Shown: one piece after another, positions 26,077 to 35,436 of the stretch
How positions within the stretch are numbered: the stretch's first letter is position 1
Layout: each line of letters starts with the position of its first letter
Program-made: the position numbers and the translations under genes
The notes under the pieces: model-generated
Database searches by the model: none
What the model saw: only the letters and a program-made list of their open reading frames with translations
Told to the model about the DNA's origin: nothing
Origin: Halobellus ruber
GTDB taxonomy: Archaea; Halobacteriota; Halobacteria; Halobacteriales; Haloferacaceae
Length of the DNA stretch: 64,000 nt
Assembly: GCF_014212355.1 (NCBI RefSeq)
Contig: NZ_JACKXD010000002.1
Span: 496,001-560,000 of the forward strand
Direction of reading: 5' to 3'

Positions 26077-26676
26077 ATGAGCTACGAACTAGATCCACTT
26101 CCATACGATTACGACGCGCTCGAGCCGCACATCTCCGAACAGGTCCTGACGTGGCACCACGACACCCACCATCAGGGCTACGTGAACGGCTGGAACGCGG
26201 CCGAGGAGACGCTCGAGGGGAACCGCGAGTCCGGCGACTTCTCGTCGTCGGCCGGCGCCATCCGGAACGTCACCCACAACTCCAGCGGACACATCCTCCA
26301 CGAGCTGTTCTGGCAGAACATGTCGCCGGAGGGCGGCGACGAGCCGGGCGGCGCGCTCGGCGACCGGATCGAGGAGGACTTCGGTTCCTACGAGGCCTGG
26401 AAGGGTGAGTTCGAGGCCGCAGCCGGCGACGCCTCCGGCTGGGCGCTGCTGATCTACGACTCGTACTCGAACCAGCTGCGGAACGTCGCCGTCGACAACC
26501 ACGACGAGGGTGCGTTCTGGGGCGGCCACCCGATCCTCGCGCTCGACGTCTGGGAGCACTCCTACTACTACGACTACGGTCCGGCCCGCGGCGACTTCGT
26601 GGAGAACTTCTTCGAGGTCGTCGACTGGGAGGAACCCAGCGCCCGGTACGAGCAGGCCGTCGAACTCTTCGAGTAA
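26077..26676 (+). CDS. sodA: Superoxide dismutase (Fe/Mn)
   Basis: A 199-residue enzyme converting superoxide to hydrogen peroxide and oxygen in the cytoplasm. It starts MSYELDPLPYDYDALEPHIS, with metal-ligand helices TWHHDTHHQGYVNGWN and HILHELFW, and the signature LDVWEHSYYYDYG (D and H ligands). Unusually for this genome, GGAGG lies 8 bases before the ATG, so translation may use a Shine-Dalgarno site. A TATA-like CCTATAG is ~25 bp upstream of the start. Confidence 0.96.
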   Translation: MSYELDPLPYDYDALEPHISEQVLTWHHDTHHQGYVNGWNAAEETLEGNRESGDFSSSAGAIRNVTHNSSGHILHELFWQNMSPEGGDEPGGALGDRIEEDFGSYEAWKGEFEAAAGDASGWALLIYDSYSNQLRNVAVDNHDEGAFWGGHPILALDVWEHSYYYDYGPARGDFVENFFEVVDWEEPSARYEQAVELFE

Positions 26677-26840
26677 GCAACGACCCGGTACACCCCGACA
26701 TTCTTTTCGAAAGTTGTGACCCGGAGCCGCCGGTCCGGCAGTCGATCCGCCGGCTCCGGTGACGACGACACGCCCCGACGGTCCGTGACACCGCGACCCT
26801 CGGAAGTGTTATACCCGAGTACGGTCTACGTTTGTTTGCA

Positions 26841-27035
26841 ATGGCAAACGGAACTGTTGATTTCTTCAACGACACTGGCGGCTACGGTTTCATTTCGACT
26901 GACGACTCCGACGACGACGTGTTCTTCCACATGGAGGATGTCGGCGGCCCGGACCTCGAAGAGGGACAGGACGTCGATTTCGAGATCGAATCCTCCCCCA
27001 AGGGACCCCGCGCGGCGAATCTCGTCCGTAACTAA
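26841..27035 (+). CDS. cspA: Cold-shock domain protein (second copy)
   Basis: A 64-residue CSD protein with GGYGFIS and VFFHME motifs, nearly the same as the copy at 19903-20097 (only a few changes in the C-terminal third). The TATA-like GTTATACC is about 30 bp upstream. It probably acts as an RNA chaperone. Confidence 0.95.
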   Translation: MANGTVDFFNDTGGYGFISTDDSDDDVFFHMEDVGGPDLEEGQDVDFEIESSPKGPRAANLVRN

Positions 27036-27190
27036 CTACCGACTGCGGTCGCCCTCCGGCGACACGACTGGACTTTCTGCCCGGGTTCGCCCGGGTGGAT
27101 CGCTACACGCCGAGCAGACGCGCCCCCTGTGGGACCGGCTTTCGGGGCTGATCCGAAACGCTCAGTTCCCCGCCGGCCGTTCGAGCGGGT

Positions 27191-27724
27191 GTGACCTCCG
27201 AGAGCGACCGGGACAGCGCGCCGACCGCCCGCTCCGACGGAGCGGAGGACACCGGCGTGTTCGTCGCCGAAACCGACGCGGAGCGCGACGACGCCTTCAC
27301 GGTACGGCGGTCGGTGTTCGTCGACGAGCAGGGCGTCGACCCCGGAATCGAGTACGACGAATACGACGAACCTGACGCCGACGCGACCCACTTCGTCGCT
27401 TACGCCGACGGGGAGCCGATCGGTGCCGCGCGGCTCCGACCCGCGGGCGAGGCAGCGTCGGCGGAACCCGTGGACGGACCCGTCGGCAAGGTCGAGCGGG
27501 TCGCCGTCGCCGCCGACAGCCGCGGCGACGGGTGGGGTCGCCGGCTGATGGACGCCGTCGAAGCTCGTGCCCGCGAGGAGGGGTTCGACGAACTCACCCT
27601 CCACGCGCAGACGCACGTCCGCGAGTTCTACGAACGCCTGCGGTACGAGGCCTACGGCGCGGAGTTCGAGGAGGCCGGGATCCCACACGTCGCGATGGAG
27701 AAGGAACTCGACGGCGACGCCTGA
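27191..27724 (+). CDS. GNAT family N-acetyltransferase
   Basis: A 177-residue protein starting with GTG. After a ~20-residue acidic lead, the GNAT fold begins at VFVAETDAERDDAFTVRRSV; the acetyl-CoA-binding loop is VERVAVAADSRGDGWGRRLM, and FYERLRYEAYG ends the motif. The DEQGVDPGIEYDEYD segment is common to a YitI/ElaA-like group. The acceptor substrate is unknown. Confidence 0.9.
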   Translation: MTSESDRDSAPTARSDGAEDTGVFVAETDAERDDAFTVRRSVFVDEQGVDPGIEYDEYDEPDADATHFVAYADGEPIGAARLRPAGEAASAEPVDGPVGKVERVAVAADSRGDGWGRRLMDAVEARAREEGFDELTLHAQTHVREFYERLRYEAYGAEFEEAGIPHVAMEKELDGDA

Positions 27725-27757
27725 CGGTCGTTACTCGCGGTCGCCCGACACGGACGC

Positions 27758-27888
27758 TTATATACGAACGCGCGGCCAGGGTCCCCGTGACCTGACACCA
27801 GTCCCGCGTCGGGTCGCGGTTGCTCGGCACGTCGACGCGGGGAGCGGTCGGCCACGACTGGGCCACGCGGGAGTGCCGACTGTTCGCC
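27758..27888 (+). ncRNA. Candidate structured RNA element, copy B
   Basis: TTATATA (27758-27764) stands 45 bases before the stem CCCGCGTCG (27803-27811), which pairs with CGACGCGGG (to about 27841). After a 22-base insertion relative to copy A the block ends in GAGTGCCGACTGTTCGCC (27871-27888). TCGGCA (27824-27829) can also pair with TGCCGA (27874-27879). It sits between two convergent genes (GNAT and elp3), where a TATA box serves no protein gene on this strand. The copy A spacing is 47 bases, so promoter and stem seem to be inherited together. Family unknown. Confidence 0.4.
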
Positions 27889-29562
27889 CTATCCCAGGCG
27901 CTTCGAGACGTACGGGCCGTCCTGGCGGTACCCCAGCTTCTGCCGGTAGTACTCGCGGGCCCCGATCCCGGAGATGATCGCCAGTTTGTCGTAGCCCGCC
28001 TCAGCAGCGAGTTCCTCCGCCCGACGGACCAGCCGCCGGCCGTACCCCTTGTGCTGCCATTCGCCCGCGCCGCTCCCGATTCCGGCCTCGCTCCCGTAGA
28101 CGTGGAGTTCGCGGACGATCGCGGCGTTCGCCAGCTCCCGTCGAACTGGATCGTTCGGGAACCGGAGCCGACAGAACCCGACGAGGAGGTCCGCCACCGG
28201 ATCCTCGAACGCGAGGAAGAACTCGGTCCCGCCGCCGGCGCCGTACGTCTCGATGTCGAGTTCGACCCGCTCGGGGTCGGGCGTCGCGTCGTTCATTCCG
28301 GCCTCGCGGGCGCGGATGTCGCGGACGTCGATCCCCTTCTCCTCGGCACGCTGTTCGGCGAGTTGCCGGAGGTTCGACTTCCAGACGCCGGCGTCGATGA
28401 AGTCCGCCGGGATGTCGCGCTGGACGCGCTGGAGCCGCGTGTACTCGGGGATCATTCCCATTACCTCCGCGACGATGTCGGCCGCGGTCTCGTTGTCCAG
28501 CGGCTCGAACTCGTCGCGTCGCCACCGGTCGTATACCCGGGTCCCGCGGACGACCAGCGTCGGGTAGATCTTCAGGTAGTCCGGGCGGTACTCCTCGCGC
28601 TCGAACAGCTGCCGGAAGTCCTCGAGGATCATCTCCTCGGTCATCCCGGGCTGTCCCGGCATCATATGGAACCCGACTTTGAACCCCGCATCCCGGAGCC
28701 GCCGGTTGGCGTCGATCGACGCTTGGACGCCGTGGCCGCGGTGCATCTCCCGGTTGATCCGCTCGTAGGTTGTCTGGACCCCGACCTCCACCTTCGTGGC
28801 CCCGAGGTCCAACATCCGGTCGATCTGCTCGGGATCACACCAGTCGGGCTTCGTCTCGAACGTCGTCCCGATGTTCCGGATGTCGGCAGTCTCGTTCTCG
28901 GCGATCACGTCCTCGAGGTAGCGGAACTCCACGTCGTCGGGGTCGGGCTTGAACGACTCCTGATCGTCGGGCGCCGGCTCCGCGTCGAGGTCGTAGTCGT
29001 TCATCGCTTCGAGAGCGCGCTTGACGAACCACTCCTGGTAGTCGTGGCTGCGCGCGGTCATCGTCCCGCCCATCAGGATGAGTTCGACCTTGTCGACCGG
29101 GTGGCCGATATGTCTGAGCTGCTCCAGCCGGAGCGTCACCTGGCCGTAGGGGTCGTAGTCGTTCTGCTCACCGCGGGCGGCCGCCGGCTCGTGACCCGTG
29201 TACGACTGTGCGGAGTCGAACTCCGAGGCCGGCCCCCCGGGACAGTAGAGACACTTGCCGTGTGGGCACATATGCGGCGAGGTCATAATTGCGACCGGGG
29301 AGACGCCCGAGGCGGTCCTGACCGGCTTCCGCTGGACGACCTCCTTCACCTCCTCGCGTCGACCCTGTGGGGCATATCCGAGGATCTCGGTGTTCTTCGG
29401 CACTTTCGGCGAGGAGTACGTCGAACACGCCTCCAGTTTCGCCGACTCCAGGTCGTCGCGGCCGACCTCCCCGTCGAGGATCCGGTCGACCAGCTCCCGG
29501 CAGGTCCGGCGGAACGCCTCGGTCTCCGTCGGCTCCAGCTCCGCGTCGGCGTCGGTGCTCAC
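27889..29562 (-). CDS. elp3: Elp3 tRNA U34 carboxymethyltransferase (radical SAM/GNAT)
   Basis: A 557-residue enzyme that puts a carboxymethyl group on wobble uridine of tRNA. The radical-SAM cluster motif is C99, C104, C107 (HMCPHGKCLYCPGG), followed by GGTMTARSHDYQEWF, GVQTTYERINREM and a C-terminal GNAT domain ending YYRQKLGYRQDGPYVSKRLG. Archaeal Elp3 acts without the Elongator complex. The start is GTG at 29562 (VSTDADAEL); the upstream frame is not protein-like. It is convergent with the GNAT gene, and the structured element copy B is immediately downstream. Confidence 0.95.
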   Translation of the reverse strand: MSTDADAELEPTETEAFRRTCRELVDRILDGEVGRDDLESAKLEACSTYSSPKVPKNTEILGYAPQGRREEVKEVVQRKPVRTASGVSPVAIMTSPHMCPHGKCLYCPGGPASEFDSAQSYTGHEPAAARGEQNDYDPYGQVTLRLEQLRHIGHPVDKVELILMGGTMTARSHDYQEWFVKRALEAMNDYDLDAEPAPDDQESFKPDPDDVEFRYLEDVIAENETADIRNIGTTFETKPDWCDPEQIDRMLDLGATKVEVGVQTTYERINREMHRGHGVQASIDANRRLRDAGFKVGFHMMPGQPGMTEEMILEDFRQLFEREEYRPDYLKIYPTLVVRGTRVYDRWRRDEFEPLDNETAADIVAEVMGMIPEYTRLQRVQRDIPADFIDAGVWKSNLRQLAEQRAEEKGIDVRDIRAREAGMNDATPDPERVELDIETYGAGGGTEFFLAFEDPVADLLVGFCRLRFPNDPVRRELANAAIVRELHVYGSEAGIGSGAGEWQHKGYGRRLVRRAEELAAEAGYDKLAIISGIGAREYYRQKLGYRQDGPYVSKRLG

Positions 29563-29688
29563 CGGCGGCTCCCCCCTCGGTGGCCAGGTAGACGACGATT
29601 CATTACGCGTCGTTCCGCCCGTTTTGCGGTTAAGCGTGTCGCTCCGGGGTGGGTTGTGGCCACGTCGGAGCCGCACGTGGCCCGCGGC

Positions 29689-31812
29689 TCAGCGCTGCGC
29701 GACGACCGCGTCGGCGACGGCGTCGACGACCGCGTTGCGGGCGCCCGACAGGAACTCGATGCGGTTCTGTCGGATCCCGGACGCGGTAACTCCGCCCTCG
29801 GGAACCGCCTCACGGGCGGCCGCCGCTGCCGCCCTGACGTCGATTGCGTCGTCCGCTCTGACGAACAGTTCGTCGGTGGAGTAGACGACCGTAGCCGTCC
29901 GGCCGTCGGCCCGGCGGTGGAGTTCGTCCGCCAGCAGCGCCGTCGGCGGGAAGTCGTACTGATGGCTGTAGGAGTCGGCGTCGAGCACGCCAACCGAGAC
30001 GCCGTCGACGTCCCGCAGTTCGAGGTTCGCTTCGGCGGTCTCGACTTCCGTGTCGAGTTTGTTCCGGAACTGCTCGGAGACGTGGCCCGCAAGTCCGCCG
30101 TCGTCCTCGAACAGCAGGTCCGTGATGAGTTCGCGTTTGTCCTGATACGACTGGTAGTAGGCTTCGAGCGCGATGGCCTCGCGGAGGTCACGCGTCCGGT
30201 CGGCGCTGTACCCTGCCTCACCCGCGAGTTCCGTGTACGCCGCCGGAGGCGACTCCCAGTAGCTTACCGCCGGGAGATGCGCGAGGTCCGTCCGGACATC
30301 GGCGTTCACCGCCGCCCCGAGGTTGGCACCCAAAGCGCCGGTGGAGAGGCCCGTAGCGTCGACGTTGCTGAGCGACGGCGACACCAGCACGTTCGTCTCC
30401 TCGACGACACCCGTGTCGACTGCGTTCGCATCGACGACGACTCGGGAGGCGCCGTAGACGCCGAGCAGCCCGAGGCCATCCAGTGAGTCCGTAGTCCCGC
30501 CGATTCCAACAAGGACCACGAGCGGCAGCTTCTCGTCGTGACGCTCGCTGTCTTGGAGCATCCGCGTTACATCGCTGGTCGCGGCGTCCATCCCGTAGAC
30601 CGGGTCGTCGAGCGGCCGGCGGGTGAAGAAGTGGTACTCCGCGTCGGCGCGGGCGTGTTCCTCCCGGATGAGCGGGAGGACGGCCCGCTCGATCGCCGCG
30701 CCGGCCACGTAGCCGTCGGCGGTGGCGGCGTGCCGGATCACGATCGGCCGCGACTCCAGCACCGCCCCACGGATCGCCTCCGCGGCGTCCGCGAGCTGGT
30801 CGGTCACCGCTTCGACGGCGGGCTCGCCGGCGAGCGGATCGACCTCGTCGGGCCGTGCCTTTTCGGCGAGTGCGTCCGCGAGCCGACGCTCGACGGCCTC
30901 CGCGTCCTCGCCGTCGAGCGCCGCAAGCGCCTCGGTTTCGACCTGAAGCTCGCCGCGACGGAGTTCGACCTCGCCGTCGAGCCGTACGACGTCACCCTCC
31001 TCAACCTCGGGGTACGCCCGAACGCCGGCTTCGACGAACGCCGCACAGTCGACGACGGCGGTCTCGTCGCGGACCTCGAAGATGGTCGGCCCCCCGGTCT
31101 GTCGCGCGCCGACGACTTCGCCCTCGATCCGGACGGTCTCGCCGACGCGGTCGCCGAGGGAGTCGACGGTGACCCGCTCCGGTTCGGCCTCGGCCTCGGT
31201 CGCCTCCGGCTCCGCTTCGACGGCGCCTGCTTGCCGTCCTGATTCCGGGGTGTCGGTGGCGGCGTCGTGGTCGGCATCGACGGCATCGGATCCCGCGTCG
31301 GGACCTTGGTCCGCCGCCGAACCGGCTCGCCCGCCACCCTCCTCGTCAGCCGTGGTCGACTCGCCGGTCGTTTCCGCCGAGTCCGTCCCGTTCGACGCCC
31401 GGGACTTCGTCGAGATACCCTTCGGGGTCTTCTTGACGGCCCTCGGCCCGTCGGAATCGCCGTTCTCGATCTCCTCGCCGTCGGCGTCGCCGTCGGGGTC
31501 GTGGACCCGCGCCCCGCGGAACTCCGACTCCGACTGCCGGATCGACCATCCCAGGTCGATGTTGCCGTTGCTCCGGACGTTCTTCACCTGGACGAACACC
31601 GTGTCGCCGGACTCCCAATCGAGCGTCTCCAGCCGGCGGTCGAGTTCGCTGCGGTGCAGGAGCCCGGTGACGCCGGGCGCGAGATCCACGAAGACACCGA
31701 AGTCCGCAAATCCGTCGACGGTTCCTTTGTAGTACCGGCCGGGCGTGAGTTGCTTCGGGGAGCTACCGCGGAAATCGAACCAGACGTCCTCGTCGTGCGT
31801 AATCCAATCCAT
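29689..31812 (-). CDS. S1/OB-fold/DHH (RecJ-like) phosphoesterase
   Basis: A 707-residue multidomain protein. An N-terminal S1 RNA-binding domain (residues ~15-95, GRYYKGTVDGFADFGVFVDL) is followed by an acidic linker and an OB-fold nucleic-acid domain (VTVDSLGDRVGETVRIEGEV onward). A DHH-like domain (residues ~340-700, RPIVIRHAATADGYVAGAAI) resembles archaeal RecJ-like proteins. The strict DHH signature is altered to HAATADGYVAG, so nuclease activity is uncertain. It probably acts on nucleic acid, maybe with the replisome (GINS-associated RecJ) or RNA. Confidence 0.8.
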   Translation of the reverse strand: MDWITHDEDVWFDFRGSSPKQLTPGRYYKGTVDGFADFGVFVDLAPGVTGLLHRSELDRRLETLDWESGDTVFVQVKNVRSNGNIDLGWSIRQSESEFRGARVHDPDGDADGEEIENGDSDGPRAVKKTPKGISTKSRASNGTDSAETTGESTTADEEGGGRAGSAADQGPDAGSDAVDADHDAATDTPESGRQAGAVEAEPEATEAEAEPERVTVDSLGDRVGETVRIEGEVVGARQTGGPTIFEVRDETAVVDCAAFVEAGVRAYPEVEEGDVVRLDGEVELRRGELQVETEALAALDGEDAEAVERRLADALAEKARPDEVDPLAGEPAVEAVTDQLADAAEAIRGAVLESRPIVIRHAATADGYVAGAAIERAVLPLIREEHARADAEYHFFTRRPLDDPVYGMDAATSDVTRMLQDSERHDEKLPLVVLVGIGGTTDSLDGLGLLGVYGASRVVVDANAVDTGVVEETNVLVSPSLSNVDATGLSTGALGANLGAAVNADVRTDLAHLPAVSYWESPPAAYTELAGEAGYSADRTRDLREAIALEAYYQSYQDKRELITDLLFEDDGGLAGHVSEQFRNKLDTEVETAEANLELRDVDGVSVGVLDADSYSHQYDFPPTALLADELHRRADGRTATVVYSTDELFVRADDAIDVRAAAAAAREAVPEGGVTASGIRQNRIEFLSGARNAVVDAVADAVVAQR

Positions 31813-31887
31813 TAGGTGTGTAAAACGTGTGGGGCCTAAAACGATTGTCGAATCTCCGCTGTCGGAACACGGCCGCCTCCGCCGGGG

Positions 31888-32490
31888 TCAGATCAGTCCT
31901 GCAGCGCGCACCAGGGCCGTTCCGGCGTCGATCCCGCCGAAGGCGGTCCCGAACAGGAGCGTCGCGGGAACCGCACCCGCGACTGCGGCCCGTGCGGTCG
32001 TCGTCCCGTGGACCTCCCGAAGCCCGACAGTCAGGAGGGCAGCGGCGTAGACCGTACACCCGGCGCGGACTGCGGGGATCGGGACCCCCGCGAACACGCA
32101 CGGCGAAGCGGCGTACGCGATCACCTGGACGGTCTCGCTGACGCCCGCGCGACCGGGGACGACGACGATCAGGATGACCGTCTGAAGCGCCGCTGCCAGG
32201 TGCAGCGTCGCCGGCGCGACCACCACGGCAACCAACGCGAGTCCGAGCGCGGCCGACACGCCCGGTCCGAGCGCGAACCCCGGGATCCGTGCGGGAACGA
32301 ACGCAAACAGCCCGGCGACGTACGCGACGGCGACGGCGACGGCGAACACGAGTCCCGGCGCCTGGTCCCCGGGGGCGACGCCGTTCCGGAAGAACTGCCG
32401 CGGCCGGATCAGGACCTCGAGCCACGCTCGAAGGAGGCCGCGCGGCCCGCGGTCCCGGCCGCCGGTCGGGTTCTCTACCCAGGTTGTCAC
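31888..32490 (-). CDS. YIP1-family membrane protein
   Basis: A 200-residue protein with about five hydrophobic spans. It begins VTTWVENPTGGRDRGPRGLL (GTG start), followed by RAWLEVLIRPRQFFRNGVAPGDQAPGLVFA, which is typical of YIP1/COG2881-like membrane proteins of unknown job in archaea. The gap to the thymidine kinase gene is eight bases, so the two form an operon. Confidence 0.85.
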   Translation of the reverse strand: MTTWVENPTGGRDRGPRGLLRAWLEVLIRPRQFFRNGVAPGDQAPGLVFAVAVAVAYVAGLFAFVPARIPGFALGPGVSAALGLALVAVVVAPATLHLAAALQTVILIVVVPGRAGVSETVQVIAYAASPCVFAGVPIPAVRAGCTVYAAALLTVGLREVHGTTTARAAVAGAVPATLLFGTAFGGIDAGTALVRAAGLI

Positions 32491-32498
32491 GGTCGAAA

Positions 32499-33080
32499 CT
32501 AATCGCGCCGGAGGATATGACAGTTCCGGCACCGCGCCTCGTAGGACTCCTCGGCGCCGACCACGATGGTCGGGTCGTCCGCGTGTGCGGGTTCGCCGCC
32601 GACCAGCCGCTGGTTCCGGGTGGCGGGCTCGCCGCAGACCGCACAGATCGCCCGGAGCTTGTCGACGTACTCCGCGACCGCCATCAGTTGCGGGAGCGGC
32701 TCGAACGGCTCGCCGCGGTACGTCTGGTCGAGCCCGGAGACGATCACCCGCCGGCCGTCGTCGGCTAACCGTTGGCAGACTTCGAGAAGTTCGGTCGAAA
32801 AGAAGTTCGCCTCGTCGATCGCGACGATGTCCTGGTCGTCGAGTCCCTCCCTGATTTCCCATACGTCTTCGCTTTCGACGACCGACGCCTCCCACTGTCG
32901 GCCGACGTGGGAGCCGACCGTCGCATCGCCGTATCGGTCGTCGACCGCGGGCTTGAACACCGCGACCGCCTGTCCCGCGATCTCCGCACGTCGAAGCCGC
33001 CGGAGGAGCTCCTCGGTCTTGCCGGAGAACATCGACCCCGTGACGACCTCGATCCACCCGCTGTTCGTGATGGCGTGCAT
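32499..33080 (-). CDS. tdk: Thymidine kinase
   Basis: A 193-residue type II thymidine kinase that salvages thymidine with ATP. The P-loop GSMFSGKT (residues 15-22), the DEANFF Walker B-like motif, the lasso region [17 protein letters not shown] and zinc cysteines (CAVC, then CRNC near the C-terminus) are intact. The length is normal. It leads a short operon with the YIP1 gene. Confidence 0.96.
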   Translation of the reverse strand: MHAITNSGWIEVVTGSMFSGKTEELLRRLRRAEIAGQAVAVFKPAVDDRYGDATVGSHVGRQWEASVVESEDVWEIREGLDDQDIVAIDEANFFSTELLEVCQRLADDGRRVIVSGLDQTYRGEPFEPLPQLMAVAEYVDKLRAICAVCGEPATRNQRLVGGEPAHADDPTIVVGAEESYEARCRNCHILRRD

Positions 33081-33166
33081 ACGATGCGGAGATACCCGCG
33101 GGTGGGAAAACGGTTGCCGTTCGGATGTGGCTCCCGGCCGGACTCGTCCCGGTCGCCGGGGCCCGC

Positions 33167-33763
33167 TCAGTCGCCGGCGCCGACGTTCTCGCCGGCCTCG
33201 AACGACGACGGGTCCGGTTCGATGCGGGCGTACTCCACGACGCGCCGGCCGAGCACCCGCACGCGCTCGTCCAGCCCGTCGTCGACGATCCCTTCGGCGT
33301 CGAACTTCGAGGAGACGCTCGGGAGCGCCGCCTGGTGGGGGAGCACCCACGCATCGAGCGCTCGACAGACCGACCGGAGGTGATCGAGGGCCGTCACCGG
33401 GAACCCGCCGCCGGCGACGGCCAACAGCCCGACGGTCTTGCCCTCGAACTCGTCGAACCCGCAGTGATCCAAGGCGTTCTTCAGCACGCCCGAGTAGGAG
33501 CCGTGGTACATCGGCGTTCCCAGAAGCACGGCGTCGGCCTCCCGAACCCGCCGAACCACCGCGTCGCTGTCGCCCTGCGTTTCCCGGTCGGGGTCCAGCG
33601 GCGGGAGGTCGTACTCCCGCAGGTCGATCACCGTCCCGGTGCCGCCGGCCGCTCGGGTGCCGTCGAGCGCCCGCGACAGCGCGCGTCTGGTGTAGCTTCC
33701 GTCCCGGAGGCTGCCGCAGAGCGCGACCACGTGGACGCCCGACCTGTCGGTGTCGTCTGTCAC
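33167..33763 (-). CDS. NADPH-dependent FMN reductase
   Basis: A 198-residue flavodoxin-like protein starting with GTG. It has the FMN-binding [13 protein letters not shown] loop, [20 protein letters not shown] and [15 protein letters not shown]. It likely reduces FMN, quinones or azo compounds with NAD(P)H. It is upstream of the tdk operon on the same strand but separated by 86 bp. Confidence 0.9.
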   Translation of the reverse strand: MTDDTDRSGVHVVALCGSLRDGSYTRRALSRALDGTRAAGGTGTVIDLREYDLPPLDPDRETQGDSDAVVRRVREADAVLLGTPMYHGSYSGVLKNALDHCGFDEFEGKTVGLLAVAGGGFPVTALDHLRSVCRALDAWVLPHQAALPSVSSKFDAEGIVDDGLDERVRVLGRRVVEYARIEPDPSSFEAGENVGAGD

Positions 33764-33893
33764 ACCCCGATGTTCGGCCGACACCGCAAAAAGCCACCGT
33801 CGGTCGCCCGCGATTCCGGATGCGAGCACGAATCCTGACGCGTTAGGTGAGAGGAAAATCGGCGGGAAGGGGACGGAAACCCCCGCGCTCTCG

Positions 33894-34065
33894 ATGTCGC
33901 CGCTGACACACGGCAGCGGGGTCGGCGTGTGGCCGAGCAAGTGGGTCATCGAGGGTGCCGGCGGGACCCTCTCCTTCGACAGCGGGTCGGAGGACACGGG
34001 GGTCACTGTCGGGCTCTCTGCCTCCGAGACCGCACGACCCGGCGGAATCGACGTGACGACCTGAA
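33894..34065 (+). pseudogene. Remnant of a histidine kinase ATPase C-terminus
   Basis: A short frame containing THGSGVGVWPSKWVIEGAGG followed by a beta strand, ending VTT-stop, is recognisable as the G2 box and last strand of a HATPase_c domain. No HisKA, N box or sensor part lies upstream, so this is a leftover tail. Its reading frame runs directly into the fragment of a second kinase, with the latter starting KARERRLRTIIDRMTDAVL in another frame. Confidence 0.65.
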
Positions 34066-35436
34066 AGCCCGCGAACGGCGGCTCCGTACCATCATCGACC
34101 GGATGACCGACGCCGTCCTCGAAGCGGACCGGTCCTGGCAGGTCACCGTCCTCGATACGCACGCCGGGGACGTCCTCGGCGTCGACGCCGAGGCGGTCGT
34201 CGACTCCGACTTCCGGGAGGCCTTCCCCGAGGTCACGGACACCGAGTTCGAGTCGGCTCATACTGTTGGCTATAACTACGTGAAGAGTTTCGACACCCCG
34301 AAATGTCGAACTCCGTCACGGGACTATAGCCGACAGTATTACCGGACGGCGATGGAGCGTCGATCGGCCGATAACGCCGAGGGCTACTACGAACCGATCG
34401 ACGGGTGGCTCGAGGTGTACGTCTCCCCCGACTTCGACGGCGGACTCCGGTTTCACTTCCGCGACGTCTCCGAGCGGAAGGCCCGGGAACGGGAACCCGA
34501 ACGCCGACAGCGGACCCTGCGGTCGATCTACGAGGTCGTCGCCGACCCGACCGGGAGAGGACGTTCACCGAGCAGGTTGAGTCGCTGCTCGCACTCGGGC
34601 GCGACGAGCTGGACACCGCCTTCGGCTCGCTCTCTATGATCGCGGGCGACGAGTACACTTTCGAGGTCGTCGACGCCGTCGAGGTGGGCGACATCGTCCC
34701 GGTGTCGGCGACCGACTGCGAGGTCGCCGCGGAGGACGAGCGACCCTCGTGGACCTGATGAGCCGGTGGGTGAGCTACGGGCTGCAAGCCCAGCGGGCCA
34801 GAGACCGGGTCGCTCGGGAGAACGAACGGCTCGACCGCTTCGTCTCCGTCGTCTTCCACGACCTCCGGAACCCGCTGAACGTCGCGGCCGGCTACGTCCA
34901 ACTGGCACAGGAGACTGGGGAGATGGCACACCTCGATCGGGTCCAGTCGACGCTGGACCGGACGCGGGCGCCGATCGACGACCTGCTGAAACTCGCCCGA
35001 TCGGGTGGGATGAATCCCGACATTCAGGTCGTTGACCTCGGGACGATCGTCGAACGCCCCCGGGAGGTGGTGTCCACCGACAACGCCTCCCTCACGGTGG
35101 CGGCGGATCGCCGGATCCGCGCGGACCCGACGGTGCTGGGACAGGTGACCGGGAACCTCGTCCGGAACGCGGCCGTCCACGGCGGAGGGGGTGTCAGTCG
35201 TCGAGGACAACCTCCCCGACGGCGTCTCCGTCGAGGACGACGGACCTGGCATCCCCGCGTCGGAGCGCCAGCGGGTCTTCGAGGTGGGCTACACGACAGG
35301 CGAGGAAGGAACAGGGTTCGGGCTCGCGATCGTCCCGGAAGTCGCCGAGGCACACGGCTGGGACGTGGCGCTTACCGATGGCGAACACGGCGGTGCACGC
35401 TACGGGATCACCGGCGTCGATTTCGTCGACGGCTGA
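34066..35436 (+). pseudogene. Decayed PAS-PAS-GAF-HisKA-HATPase sensor kinase
   Basis: The pieces are in order but in at least three frames. A PAS segment (KARERRLRTIIDRMTDAVLE) is cut by the MITE; the PAS ends with YYEPIDGWLEVYVSPDF. A frameshift leads to a GAF part (TFTEQVESLLALGRDELDTA) that lost about 50 residues before LVDLMSRWVSYGLQ. HisKA has an intact H box (VFHDLRNPLNVAAG). The ATPase domain has LVRNAAVHG, then another shift, and ends [20 protein letters not shown] and TGFGLAIV. The whole is homologous to common haloarchaeal kinases but cannot give a working protein. Confidence 0.8.
34260..34339. mobile_element. 80-bp hairpin MITE, copy 1, inside the kinase pseudogene
   Basis: Terminal inverted repeats ATACTGTTGGCTATA and TATAGCCGACAGTAT match at 14 of 15 positions, and inner arms (TTTCGACA and TGTCGAA; CGTGA and TCACG) make the whole unit one long hairpin. 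A close copy (81 bp) lies at 58435-58515. No frame encodes a protein, and no transposase is in the window. It keeps the host PAS frame open, adding about 27 residues. Target-site duplications are not clear. Confidence 0.8.

Noticed and set aside
33929-34639. Treating the open frame across the MITE as an intact gene.
   Set aside because: The kinase domains continue in other frames, with deletions, so the frame is an accident of the in-frame insertion.
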